Assembly (NCBI GenBank): GCA_946811695.1
Contig: OX328124.1
Coordinates: 31,743,648-31,807,647 of the forward strand
Source of the DNA: Gonocerus acuteangulatus
Lineage: Eukaryota > Arthropoda > Insecta > Hemiptera > Coreidae
Length of the DNA stretch: 64,000 nt
Reading direction: 5' to 3'
Made by a program: the position numbers and the translations under genes. Below the pieces are notes generated by a model, which saw only the letters and a list, made by a program, of their open reading frames with translations, had not been told where the DNA came from and searched no databases. Shown piece after piece: positions 9,742 to 19,519 of this stretch. How positions within the stretch are numbered: the stretch's first letter is position 1; each line of letters starts with the position of its first letter.

Positions 9742-10793
9742 AAAAGTCCGTCACGCAGGAGCTGCATAACTAAGCACTTTCCTCAGAATTTGGGTAGTGT
9801 AGATTGCTTTCCAGAACAATTTGCTTAAAATATCCTACATAAATAAAATAAAAACATGAATAGTTCTCTTTTAAATTTGTAATGAGTAACTGATCAATTA
9901 ATAATTTGCTTCCAGAGTTATGTTTACACATGGTACCTATTACACTTCGCAATAAATACAAAAAACCTCATATTATCGTATTTTGATCTAACGCAGGAAC
10001 AGGATACAGTCACTCTAGTGGTAGAAAGCGCTCCTTGCGGCGGCTTTGTGAACCTACGTCTGACGGGCTTTTCTATTGAAATATATTACAAATTAAACCC
10101 CCACTTTCCGATTGACCGATTCAGCTCATTTCTACAACACTTCTTTCTCATGAGTTACCCACGACGTATACCGCGTTTCGTTACAATACAGCAGAAATTA
10201 CGACCGGTATGAGTTTATTAAGAATTTGGGTCAGGAGTAAACGCCCCCTTCTAATGAACCGATTTAGTTTATTTTTACAACACATATTTACCTGTAGATT
10301 ACCACTACGAATGCCGAGTTTTGTCGAAATATACCAAAAATCACTGCTGGTAGTGGCGAATTGGTATTGTGGGTCCGGAGTAAACCCCCCCTCCTAATGA
10401 ACCGATTTAGTTTATTTTTACAACAGTTATTTACCTGTGGATTACCACTACGAATACCGAGTTCCGTTGAAATATACCAAAAATCACGGCTGTTAGTGGC
10501 GAATTGGTATTGTGGGTCCGGAGTAAACCCCCCCTTCTAATGAACCGATTTAGTTCATTTTTATATCTCACTTTTCTCTCTATATTACCACTACAAATAC
10601 CAAGTTTCGTTGAAATATAACAAATATTACGGCTGACATAGTCAAATTAGTTTTTTGGGTTCGGGGTAAACCCCCCCTTCCGGTGGACCGACTTTGGTGG
10701 TTAACGAACTCGTTCAATCGTTTGCTAATTGAATGCTATATACCAAGTTTCGTGACGAAAAAACAAAAACTCTGGCCGCTATCGTGTTAACAG

Positions 10794-10858
<65 letters not shown>

Positions 10859-11011
10859 TATATATATATATATAGATATATATAAATTTTAACGGGGGTC
10901 ATTTTCGGTGTCTACTAGGTAGGATCGATAAAGATTTGAAGAAATTTTTCAAGAATTCCGTCATGAGTCCAACCTCAATAGCTACTTTCCTTCGGAGGAA
11001 AGTGCTAAAAA
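9742..11011 (+). mobile_element. HINE family B, copy B1
   Basis: The left end AAAAGTCCGTCACGCAGGAG is followed by the subterminal AGCACTTTCCTC. The right end is CTTTCCTTCGGAGGAAAG running into GAGGAAAGTGCTAAAA. Inside are about three tandem units of about 145 bp (GTCCGGAGTAAACCCCCCC ...) and a (TA)n run at 10798-10875. The matching unoccupied site in H2 (about 17906-17925, minus) reads GCAAAAAAAGACG, so the element went into an A-tract with no target duplication. Confidence 0.8.
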
Positions 11012-11086
11012 AAGACGAAAACCCAGGACATGGTGTAAAAACTGGCTTCAAAAGAGAAAGAAGTATACTCAGACAATATTACTGAA

Positions 11087-11296
11087 GGAGGCCCGGTGGC
11101 CGTGAGCGTTAAGGCGTGAGCACTTAACACTCCTTGCCAAAGGGTCGTGGGTTCGATTCCCACTGGGGGTGGTGGCTTTTCTTTAGAAAAAAGAAAAGGC
11201 ATCAGCCCTATCCTGGCTAGAAAAGGGTGGTACCCTGTGGACAACCCGTCTTAAAATTCGTAGGTAATAATAAATGGACGTTAAAATTTAATAATA
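11087..11296 (+). mobile_element. SINE-A1 (tRNA Leu/Ser-like head)
   Basis: 210 bp flanked by ACAATATTACTGAA (11073-11086 and 11297-11310). The 5' part has TGGCCGTGAGCGTTAAGGCG, as in class II tRNAs, and a perfect B box GGTTCGATTCC. The tail ends GGACGTTAAAATTTAATAAT. Inserted in the H1 transposase exon. Confidence 0.9.
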
Positions 11297-12070
11297 ACAA
11301 TATTACTGAAAGAACTGTGTTCAGATCCTTCGGATTATCGTAACTATTTGCGGATGAGTGAAGAAGTTTACAAAACATTGCTCTCACTTGTAGCACCCCT
11401 AATTCAAAAGCAAAATACAGTGATGAGAACTTCTATCTCACCCCATGAGAGACTTTCAGCCACTTTAAGGTTCTTAGCAACGGGTCGATCTTATGAATGC
11501 ATCAAGTATTCTACAATAATATCACCTCAAGCTCTAGGCAAAATAATTCCTGAGACATGTGAGGCTATCTACACTGTGCTGAAAAAGAGTATCTTCAGGT
11601 ATTTACAGTAAAAACACTTACTTGTTAGGTCAATTATTTTATTAATGCCTTATTATTTTATTTAAAAAAGTTCAAAATATCAGACAGATGAAATATCAGA
11701 TAAATGTCTTACTTAACCCTTTCATTGCTGGCGAATGAACGGACTCATAGGGCCCGATATGCTTGATGATTACCTGCTTTCTTCTCCCTCAGCATCCTCT
11801 TGTAATATGTTTGGAATTATCAATGCCAATTTTTTTTTTTATATCGGTAATTTTATACTAAAATAAAATAATTTTTTTATATTGGAAAAGAAAATCACTC
11901 AGACAATAAATTACAATATAATAAGTTTATTTAGTCTGACCGTACAAAACAAGATTAAACTATCACGATGATTAGATAGTTAGCCGTCGAGGTGATAAGT
12001 AAAGATGGAATGGTTGGGATTCGGCTAAATAAACCTCAATATGATTTTGTTTTAAAAAATCTATATTTTG

Positions 12071-12104
12071 GACGTTTCGGCTACTCATTGGTAGCCTTCG
12101 TCAA
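12071..12104 (-). ncRNA. Hammerhead motif with broken core, PLE family 2
   Basis: Same as the copy at 12154 but the core reads TTGACGA instead of CTGACGA. The first core base is essential in hammerheads, so this copy is probably inactive. Confidence 0.6.
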
Positions 12105-12153
12105 CTAAAATGACAATTTTCTTATAATATAATTTCTTTTTTTGTCATTTTAG

Positions 12154-12187
12154 CTGACGAAGGCTACCAATGAGTAGCCGAAACGTC
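12154..12187 (+). ncRNA. Hammerhead ribozyme motif, PLE family 2
   Basis: CTGACGA, stem II GGCTAC/GTAGCC with loop CAATGA, CGAAAC, GTC. Intact core; stem I weak, stem III minimal. Confidence 0.8.
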
Positions 12188-13064
12188 CAAAATATAGATT
12201 TTTTAAAACAAAATCATATTGAGGTTTATTTAGCCGAATCCCAACCATTCCATCTTTACTTAAGATTAAACTAGTGAGTGAATGAAATAAACAACAATAC
12301 GGTTGGGGACACAAGTCTGTGAGGGCCCAATAGGCTGTGAGGCTCCAACAATTTCCTCAACAATGCAGATTGTTTGATTTTACACGTGTTTTTTTTATTT
12401 TTTTTTTATTTTTATTTAGAAGTAATATAATACTTGCACAATGTATAATTTCAATTAATACAGGTTGTCCCAAATAAGACGGCTCAAACTAATTTTGCGG
12501 CCAAACGGTTGATCTGAGAAAAAAATGTCGTAGAGCTTGACCTAAGCTTTCTAAATATGTCAACTATTGTCAAGCTTTCTAAACATGTTGACTGCGCATG
12601 TGCGCTCGGCGCTAGATGAAATGTTGAGGTTTGCAGATTACCCTTATTATTATGCACATCATTTTGAAGGAAATTTAAAAACAAAACCTTTGCCGCAAAC
12701 CGCACTTCGATATCTTTAAAATCAAATGAGTTTCGTGCGATTCAAATTTTATTGTTTTAAATTAAAACGATTTTTTGTAGGCACTCACAGAGGTCGGTTA
12801 TGAATATGTGATACATGACTATGAGGTATTTTCTCCTCAACTTTCTGAAAAAAATATGGCCGATCCTCTAAAAGGATCATTTCCCCTAATAACTTCAATA
12901 AAATTGAAAATAAGGCATCTTTTTTAAGTATTTAGTCTGATTTTTCTTTTGAGACGTTCAATTTAAGTGATAACCCTATTTCATTGGTAGATTAAATAAT
13001 AAATTGTAAAGAAAGATCTTATCTTGCAGTTTCAAAGCATCCATTTTACTGTATTTTTATTTCT

Positions 13065-13376
13065 TCAAAAATGAATAGTGTCTTCAAAGATGCCACCTTC
13101 AACATCCAGACACATTTGAAGTCTGGAACGTATGCTGTCAACTGCTCTCAATACTTGTTCCTTCAATATAGCTCTGGAGCCTTCAGCAATACTTTCTTGC
13201 ATTTGGTTTTGTGTACTAGGCGGATTAGAGTAGGCCATATTTTTAAGGGTACCCCATAGGAAGAAGACCAGCGGAGTGAGTTCAGGTGATCTAGGTGGCC
13301 AAGAAATAGGGCCATCCCTGCCAATCCAACGGCAAAACGGGGTATTCATGAGGAATGTTCTCTTCCATGAAGCCAC
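13065..13376 (-). pseudogene. Mariner transposase C-terminal half
   Basis: The minus-strand frame holds RWIGRDGPISWPPRSPELTP, VFFLWGTLKN, then SNPPSTQNQM and DVEGGIFEDTIHF. In relatives the segment reads SPDLTPLDFFLWG; here the first Asp is Glu and the second is Val. It is N-terminally truncated at the inversion point. Confidence 0.75.
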
Positions 13377-13884
13377 ATTTGTAAGTGATGGGTCCTTGAA
13401 CAGGCATAACTCACATTATTGGTCCATGAATAACCCTCACTGGATAAGGCAGCTGGACCACCAGTATCGGTGGTCAGTAAACGTCTGGTGCGGGATTCTG
13501 GGGAGTAAAATTATTGGCCCATATTTTTTGGAAGGTCCCGAATCAGGGAATGCTTACAGGACATTCATCTTGGATCGACTTCCAGAGCTCATGGAGAACT
13601 TACCACTTGAAACAAGACGTACCATGTGGTTCCAGCATGATAGTTGTCCAGCCCATTATTCCCGAGAAGCTACGAATGCTGTAACCTCCATATTCGGAAA
13701 CCTATAACATATAGTCTACTCTAATCCGCCTAGTACACAAGACCAAATGCAAGGAAGGATTGCTGAAGCCTCCAGAGCCAAATTGAAACAACAAGTATTG
13801 AGAGCAGTTGACAGCATACGTTCCAGACTTCAAAGGTGTCTGGATGTTGAAGGTGCCATCTTTCAAGACACTATTCATTTTTGA
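13367..13884 (+). pseudogene. Mariner transposase, opposite half with deletion
   Basis: The plus-strand frame holds HNSHYWSMNNPHWIRQ, WSVNVWCGILGSKIIGPYF and MWFQHDSCPAHYSREA (second catalytic Asp), then a stop and a jump to SNPPSTQDQM and DVEGAIFQDTIHF. The RWIGR...FFLWG segment with the third acidic residue is missing, and the N-terminal DNA-binding region is absent. Confidence 0.75.
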
Positions 13885-13988
13885 AGAAAAAAAAAAACAA
13901 TTTAAATCGTAAAGAATTAAAATCGTACAATGATGCATTAGGAGAGGGACTTGGAGTACTATATGAGGTGGAACTTGTGCAGTCAAAG

Positions 13989-14225
13989 TTATATGATGTT
14001 GTAGGTGTATTTAGCATGCCCTTTTAGATTGTTAATTTTTTTTACTACCGAACTCTTATTCGCATCGGGCGCAATTTCTTTTAATTTCATTAGAAGTCTG
14101 TCATAAGCGGCCTCCCTCACGTCACGGTTGTGATATTCTTTGCTTTTTACTAGCCACAAACAGGGTTCTGACCGATAAATTTCGATGAATTCCTCCAGAT
14201 TTCGGTTTCGTTTTCGGACAGACAT
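13989..14225 (-). pseudogene. H1 MADF-domain protein, truncated
   Basis: Starts MSVRKRNRNLEEFIEIYRSE, then LWLVKSKEYHNRDVREAAYD and DANKSSVVKKINN: the three-helix MADF DNA-binding domain that accompanies insect PIF/Harbinger transposases. After KKINN the sequence jumps to what is the end of exon 2 in H2 (GGGCATGCTAAA), so a deletion removed the middle of the gene. Confidence 0.8.
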
Positions 14226-14299
14226 GATAAATAACCACTGGCACGCGAGTGCAGAGAATATACAGTAAATAAAGCACAACACGAACTCTAATCAGAGTA

Positions 14300-14520
14300 T
14301 TTGCCACAACTAGCCCCACACCTGCGCAGGTATACCGGATGACTCCCACACACGCTCCGGTCTACTCGCCTGCGCAGGTAAAAAGAATTGAATTTTGATT
14401 CTTCTCCGGTATACCTGTACAGGTCGCTACGCCTGCACAGGTATACCGGAAGGGCTGGCACACACGCTCCGGTTTACCTGCGCAGGTATACCGGATGACT
14501 CCCACACATAGTTGGGCGTA
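14300..14520. repeat. Harbinger terminal palindrome cluster C2
   Basis: Contains TACCTGCGCAGGTATACCGG, ACCTGTACAGGT and CACACGCTCCGGT units, as in C1. Confidence 0.7.
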
Positions 14521-14814
14521 ATCGTAATCATAATTACGATTACGATTATAATTATAGGCTCTCGAGATATAATTACAATTACGATTATAATCACAGACTC
14601 AGGAGATATGATTACGATTACGATTATAATCGTAATTACAGCTGTGATTACGATTACACTTGTAATCACAACTGAAGGTATAATTACACTTGTAATCGCA
14701 ACATTTTTCTGTAATTACAACTGTAATCACAATTTTTTTCTGTTATTATTTTTTCAGATTCTGTGATTATAATCGTAATTGTAATCATATCTCGAGAGCC
14801 TATAATTATAATCC
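14521..14814. mobile_element. MITE-like element M1, rich in TAATCG palindromes
   Basis: Inverted ends GATTATAATTATAGGCTC / GAGCCTATAATTATAATC (TCGAGATAT continues inward). The inside is almost entirely short palindromes such as ATTACGATTATAATCGTAAT. A second copy lies at 18325-18632. Both sit between palindrome clusters. Confidence 0.6.
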
Positions 14815-15040
14815 CCACACACGCTCCAGTCTACTCGCCCGCGCTAGTAAAAATAATTTAATTTTGATTCCTCTCCGGTATACCTGTACAGGTCGCTACG
14901 CCTGCACAGGTATACCGGAGGGGCTGGCACCCACGCTCCGGTTTACCTGCGCAGGTCACCTGTACAGGTAAACCTCTCCGGTATACCGGAACGTGTATGG
15001 CCGGCCTTTGTGGGAGTCATCCGGTATACCTGCGCAGGCG
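14815..15040. repeat. Harbinger terminal palindrome cluster C3
   Basis: Same modules as C1: ACCTGTACAGGT, CCTGCACAGGTATACCGG, CACCCACGCTCCGG. Confidence 0.7.
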
Positions 15041-15136
15041 TGAGATTAGTTGTGGCACATACTCTGATCAGATAGCTTCGTGTGGTGATTTATTTACTGT
15101 ATATTCTCTGTACTCGCGTGTCAGTGCTTTTTTATC

Positions 15137-15527
15137 ATGTCTGTCCGAAAACGAAACCAAATTCTGGAGGAATTCATCGAAATTTATCGGTCAGAACCAT
15201 GTTTATGGCTTGTAAAGAGCAAAGAATATCACAACCGTGACGTGAGGGAGGCCGCTTATGACAGACTTATAATCACATTAAAAGAAATTGAGCCCGATGC
15301 GAATAAGAGTATGGTGGTAAAAAAAATTAACAACGTCAGAAGCAACGTGCGCAAGGAGAAGAAAAAACGGGATTTTCAATGAAATCTGGAGCGGGTACGG
15401 AGGATGTCTATTCCCCACAGTTATGGTACTTCGAGCTCTTCGACTTCTTAGGAGACAACGATGTGGCCAGTACTTCATCTTCAAACTTGGACGATGAAGA
15501 TGGTAGCGAGATTGATGAAGTAAGTAC
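15137..15527 (+). pseudogene. H2 MADF-domain protein, exon 1, frameshifted
   Basis: The first frame from ATG 15137 gives MSVRKRNQILEEFIEIYRSE ... DANKSMVVKKINNVRSNVRK, the MADF domain. A one-base shift near 15370, in an A-run, moves the reading to the frame MKSGAGTEDVYSPQLWYFEL, FDFLGDNDVAST and GSEIDE, the usual continuation in this family. The exon ends at GATGAA|gtaagt. It would bind DNA and help the transposase; here it is broken by the shift. Confidence 0.8.
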
Positions 15528-15661
15528 ATATAAATTACAATACAGTTTTATAGAATTCTAAAACATTTAATAGCACATTTCACAATACACTTCCAGGTTA
15601 TATATAATCAACTGATAATTTTAAACACTATACGAGTGAATAAACTACTCAAGAATTCAGT

Positions 15662-16298
15662 CTACTTCTTGTTTCTATACACCCGTGTGTCTTGCCATGA
15701 AACATTACCTTCATTCACAAAGTAGGAAGTGCAGGCATTTCTTAGCCGTTTAGCAGCATTAACTATGTTCCCTTGGTTAAGACGCTGCAATGGGATCATG
15801 TTTGATTCAGAGGAATCTAAACCTGGATTAGCAATAGTCCCATCACAAGTTTCTTGATATGTACTGCTGGGAGGGGCGTAAGAATTTGCTTGTTGTGCAA
15901 TCAAAAAAGTATGCAACTCGCAACTTGCCTTCACTACCTTTATTATGTTTTCTGGGACCAAATTTATTTGAGTGTGAAAGACCCGGATTCTAGCTGCAAG
16001 TATTCCAAAGCTATTTTCAACAACGTGTCTTGCTCTTGAAACGCGGTAGTTGTAAATCTCTTTGTCAGCTGAATCTAGTTGCGCTTGACGAAAAGGCTTC
16101 ATAATGTTTGTTGTGAGAGGAAAGGCGTCATCGGCTACAGAAACATAAGGCACCTTTCGGAAATTTTCCGTGACATTACTTGGCTCCGGTAAGGAGAGCT
16201 CATTCTTTTCCAATTTTTCATAAAATTTAGTATTTAGAAGAACGCCGCCATCAGAATTGCGTCCATTTGTTCCAAAGTCCACCAGGAGGAATCGATAG
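15662..16298 (-). pseudogene. H2 transposase exon 2 (DDE_4 C-terminal part)
   Basis: The minus frame begins just after acceptor gaatttag with YRFLLVDFGTNGRNSDGGVL (second catalytic Asp region), then VPYVSVADDAFPLTTNIMKP, EIYNYRVSRARHVVENSFGI (third acidic residue, Glu) and LAARIRVFHTQI, with a low-complexity end. This is the PIF/Harbinger nuclease C-terminus. It lies inside the intron of the opposite-strand MADF gene. The exon for the first Asp is not found upstream. Confidence 0.8.
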
Positions 16299-16365
16299 CT
16301 AAATTCATGTATTTATATTTATTTCTATTGACGTCAATATCTTATAATTTTTGTTCCTTTGCAGG

Positions 16366-16808
16366 AGAGAGCTGATTCTGTCCAACAGACTCCCCCCAGT
16401 GAAGAATCGTCAACATTACCTCCCAATCCTAGAAGCCTTATGCATAAAGAAAAACGTGAAGCACTTCCGCGCCCGAATATAGGAAAAAAAAACGAAAAAA
16501 TGATGACCTAACTACTGACGTTTTGGTTTCAGTAAGAGATCACTTTAAGAAGGCGCCGCCTCAAGATGACCGCTACGACCTACTGGGAAAATCGATTCCA
16601 TGTAGGATTCGAGCTTTAGAAAAACGCCAGCGTCTGATCGTTGAAAAACGTATCAACGATCTTCTCTTCGAAGCAGAAATGGGCATGCTAAACACACCTA
16701 CAACATCTTACAACAATGACGGTAAAAGTTCCAGCTCAAGTAGGACTCCAAGTCCCACTCCTAATCAGGTTTTTGCAGTTTTTCAATCTGTAATAACTCT
16801 TAATTTTT
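16366..16808 (+). pseudogene. H2 MADF protein, exon 2
   Basis: After acceptor tttgcag the sequence encodes ERADSVQQTPPSEESSTLPP, then with a frame disturbance in an A-run near 16490 DVLVSVRDHFKKAPPQDDRY, DLLGKSIPCRIRALEKRQRL and IVEKRINDLLFEAEMGML. This is the BESS-like acidic/helical C-terminal region common in MADF partners of Harbinger, before a Ser/Thr-rich end. The final splice or stop is uncertain. Confidence 0.65.
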
Positions 16809-17251
16809 AGTAAATGATGAAGTAATGAAGGCTTTATATCTCAAATTTCTATATTAGTATTTCTCAATTTATTTACTTGGATTAGTTTTACCAGATTCTT
16901 TTAGTATATAATTTTTTAATTCATCAAATCTTGTTCTTATATTAATTGAAATTATACATTGTGCAAATATTATATTACTTCTAATTAATTAAAAAGAAAA
17001 AACACGTGTAAAATCCAACAATCAACATTGTTGAGGAAAATTGTTGGAGCCTCATAGCCTATTAAGTCCTCACAGACTTGTGTCTCCAACCATATTGTTG
17101 TTTATTTCATTCACTCACTAGTTTAATCTTGTTTTGTACGGTCTGACTAAATCAACTTATTATATTGTAATTTATTATCAGAGTGATTTTCTTTTCCATT
17201 ATAAAAAATTTATTTTATTTCAGTTTAAAATTACCGATATATATATATAGG

Positions 17252-17314
<63 letters not shown>

Positions 17315-17549
17315 GGCATTGATAATTTCAAACATATAACAAGAGGATGCTGAGGGAGACGAAAGCAGGTAATCAAGCATATCGGGCCCTATGAGTCCGT
17401 TCATTCGCCAGCAATGAAAGGGTTTAGAAAGACATTTATCTGATATTTTATCTATCTGATATTTTGATTTTTTTTATAGTTATAAAATGATGATTTTTTA
17501 TATTAATAAAATAATTGTCATAAGATGTAAGTGTTTTTACTGTAAATAC

Positions 17550-17978
17550 CTGAAGATACCCTCTTTTCAGCACAGTGTAGATAGCCTCACATGTCTCAGG
17601 AATTATTTTGCCTAGAGCTTGAGGTGATATTATTGTAGAATACTTGATGCATTCATAAGATCGACCCGTTGCTAAGAACCTTAAAGTGGCTGAAAGTCTC
17701 TCATGGGGTGAGATAGAAGTTCTCATCACTGTATTTTGCTTTTGAATTAGGGGTGTTACAAGTGAGAGCAATGTTTTGTAAACTTCTTCACTCATCCGTA
17801 AATAGTTACGATAATCCGAAGGATCTGAACACAGTTCTTTCAGTAATACTGTATGAGTATACTTCCTTCTCTTTTGAAGCCAGTTTTTACACCATGCCCT
17901 GGGTTTTCGTCTTTTTTTGCTGTTTATAGCCACTAAAAACCCCACCAAGGCAATGACATCATCCTGTCGATCCGCCAT
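17550..17978 (-). pseudogene. H2 transposase exon 1
   Basis: The ATG at 17978 gives MADRQDDVIALVGFLVAINS, KKRRKPRAWCKNWLQKRRKY, LKELCSDPSDYRNYLRMSEE, SPHERLSATLRFLATGRSYE and YTVLKRGYLQ, then donor CAG|gtattt. This is the intact version of the exon interrupted three ways in H1. It is the N-terminal domain of the transposase only. Confidence 0.8.
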
Positions 17979-17997
17979 TTCTAGACTGTAGCAATCC

Positions 17998-18324
17998 TTC
18001 ACCTGTCCGGTTTACCGGAGCGTGTGTGGGCTCTCGCCTCTTCCGGTATACCGGAAAGGTACAACCTGTACAGGTAAACCGGAGCGTGTGTGGGCTCTCG
18101 CCTGTTCCGGTATACCGGAGAGGTACACCTGCGCAGGTATACCTCTCCGGTATACCGGAACGTGTATGGCCGGCCAAACGCTCCGGTCTACTCGCCTGCG
18201 CAGGTAAAAAGAATTGAATTTTGATTCTTCTCCGGTATACCTGTACAGGTCTCTACGCCTGCACAGGTATACCGGAACGGCTGGCACACACGCTCCGGTT
18301 TACCTGCGCAGGTAATGACTCCCA
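17998..18324. repeat. Harbinger terminal palindrome cluster C4
   Basis: At least four TCCGGTATACCGGA-type and four TACCTGCGCAGGTA-type palindromes with the spacer GTGTGGGCTCTCGCC. Confidence 0.75.
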
Positions 18325-18632
18325 CACATAGTTGGGCGTAGTCTTAATCATAATTACGATTAAGATTATAATTATAGGCTCTCGAGACATAATTAAAATT
18401 ACGATTATAATCACAGACCCTGGAGATATGATTACGATTATAATCGTAATCACAGCAGTAATTACGATTACACTTGTAATCACAACTGAAGGTATAATTA
18501 CACTAGTAATCGCAACATTTTTCTGTAATTACAACTGTAATAACAAATTTTTTCTGTTTTTATTTTTTCAGATTCTGTGATTATACACGTAATTGTAATC
18601 ATATCTCAAGAGCCTATAATTATAATCCCCAC
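18325..18632. mobile_element. MITE-like element M2
   Basis: Second copy of M1 with about 10% difference by eye; same TIR and internal TAATCG palindromes. Confidence 0.6.
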
Positions 18633-18734
18633 ACACGCTCCGGTCTACTCGCCCGCGCAAGTAAAAATAATTTAATTTTGATTCCTCTCCGGCATACCTG
18701 TACAGGTCTCTACGCCTGCACAGGTATACCGGAA
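18633..18734. repeat. Harbinger palindrome cluster C5, at the junction with PLE
   Basis: CACACGCTCCGG, ACCTGTACAGGT and CCTGCACAGGTATACCGG, directly followed by PLE sequence AAGAAAGGAGGTGG. Confidence 0.7.
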
Positions 18735-19510
18735 GAAAGGAGGTGGTGAGGGGGGGGGGGTTCTGGACCACCCAATGGACAGAGAATATAGAAGATGAAA
18801 GAAAGAGCGGCGAAAGCGGCGAAGTACAGTAAGGGGTCATAAAGTCATAAAATGTTGTGTTAATGGAAAGGGAGGCGGGTATAAAGGGCTATATTGCAGG
18901 CGGTATAGGGGATTAGGATGGAGTTTTTAATAAATGGAAGATGTTGGAGTAGGTAGAGGAGATGACTTCTTTGTCAATTTTGTCATTAACTGGGTTATTT
19001 TCTAGGTGGATAAAAATTGATTCGGAAAGGAGGCGTTTGTCTTCGTTGGATTCAGTGGAAAGGATGGAGTATACGTCAAAACCAAAGTCATGTCCGTCTG
19101 TGATGGCATGTCTAGTTAAAGCTGTCTTTATGTCTTTGTTCCGGACATCGTTTTTGTGGTTGTTGATACGTTTTCTTACTGGGTTTTTAGTCTGTCCAAT
19201 GTACGCACTATTGCAGTTGGGTGTGATGCAAGGGATTCTGTAGACTACATTGGTCCTGTCTTTTTGTGGGATAGGGTCTTTAAGAGTCGTATGTAAGTTT
19301 TTCAGTTTGTTCTGTGTCGATAGTCCTAGTTTTAGAGTGGGGAATGTATCGCGTAGGGATTTTTGGATTTTGGGATATATGGGAGGTTTGGGATATATGG
19401 GAGGCCTCTGAATTGAGGGACAATATTGTCTTCGGTAGTGGGGATGGGTTTAGGGTTATTAAAAGAATTTATGAGACGGGTGATAATGTTGGTAGGAAAT
19501 CCATTGGTAG
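18735..19510 (-). pseudogene. PLE family 1 C-terminal protein with GIY-YIG domain
   Basis: On minus the frame reads LPYIPKSLRDTFPTLKLGLS, LKDPIPQKDRTNVVYRIPCI, CNSAYIGQTKNPVRKRINNH, TALTRHAITDGHDFGFDVYS and YSNIFHLLKTPS. This is the linker, CCHH-type zinc finger region and GIY-YIG endonuclease of PLEs. The upstream RT is not on this strand: the element is inverted at about 19515. Confidence 0.8.
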
Positions 19511-19519
19511 TAAGAATAT

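Larger units (their letters stand above)
9678..11600 (+). pseudogene. H1 transposase exon 1, interrupted
   Basis: Starts ATG with MAGRQDDVIALVGFLVAISS, breaks at 9742 (HINE-B1), resumes at 11012 with KTQDMV..NWLQKRKK-like sequence, breaks again for a SINE, then continues as CSDPSDYRNYLRMSEEVYKT, SPHERLSATLRFLATGRSYE and IIPETCEAIYTVLK. This is the N-terminal helix-rich region of PIF/Harbinger (DDE_4) transposases. It ends at donor CAG|gtattt. No catalytic part is present in H1. Confidence 0.75.
11963..12261. mobile_element. PLE family 2 insertion made of two inverted pLTRs
   Basis: Flanked by AAGATTAAACTA (11951-11962 and 12262-12273). After a 36-bp tail (GATGATTAGATAGTTAGCCG...) comes a minus-oriented pLTR end, a 25-bp spacer and a plus-oriented pLTR end: a near-perfect palindrome with arms of about 115 bp. 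No coding sequence is present. Confidence 0.8.
12464..13935. mobile_element. Mariner-like element, rearranged head to head
   Basis: The left end starts after a TA with CAGGTTGTCCCAAATAAGAC, a mariner-type terminal repeat, at a point where H2 reads on uninterrupted (AATTTCAATTAATA). Coding sequence for one transposase is found on both strands and meets at about 13370. The right end runs into H1 sequence near 13935 without a clear terminal repeat. 12480-13064 is untranslated mariner sequence. Confidence 0.65.
9441..14535 (+). mobile_element. PIF/Harbinger copy H1, nested insertions and deletion
   Basis: Bounded by palindrome clusters (9441-9660, 14300-14520). It has a transposase gene on plus and a MADF-domain gene on minus, the reverse of copy H2. 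It carries HINE-B1, SINE-A1, a PLE pLTR pair and a mariner. Compared with H2 about 1.4 kb is missing between MADF exon 1 and the end of MADF exon 2, which removes the transposase second exon. Confidence 0.7.
14815..18324 (-). mobile_element. PIF/Harbinger copy H2
   Basis: Bounded by clusters C3 (14815-15040) and C4 (17998-18324). Transposase on minus (17978-17550, 16298-15662), MADF gene on plus (15137-15527, 16366-16808). It lacks the exon for the first catalytic Asp region (the GAIDGKH-type motif), so it is not autonomous. 16810-17545 is non-coding and matches H1 11620-12460 inverted, with an extra (TA)n at 17239-17309. Confidence 0.75.

Noticed and set aside
10018..10397. Short genes in the 145-bp array
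   Set aside because: Frames repeat with the tandem unit and show no domain; part of HINE-B1.
12005..12263. Transcription terminator or attachment-site hairpin
   Set aside because: The palindrome is two inverted PLE pLTR ends inside a 12-bp target duplication.
18962..19243. Plus-strand frame repeated at 20145-20426 (-) and 53693 (+)
   Set aside because: It is antisense to the conserved GIY-YIG frame of PLE family 1, which has the real motif content.
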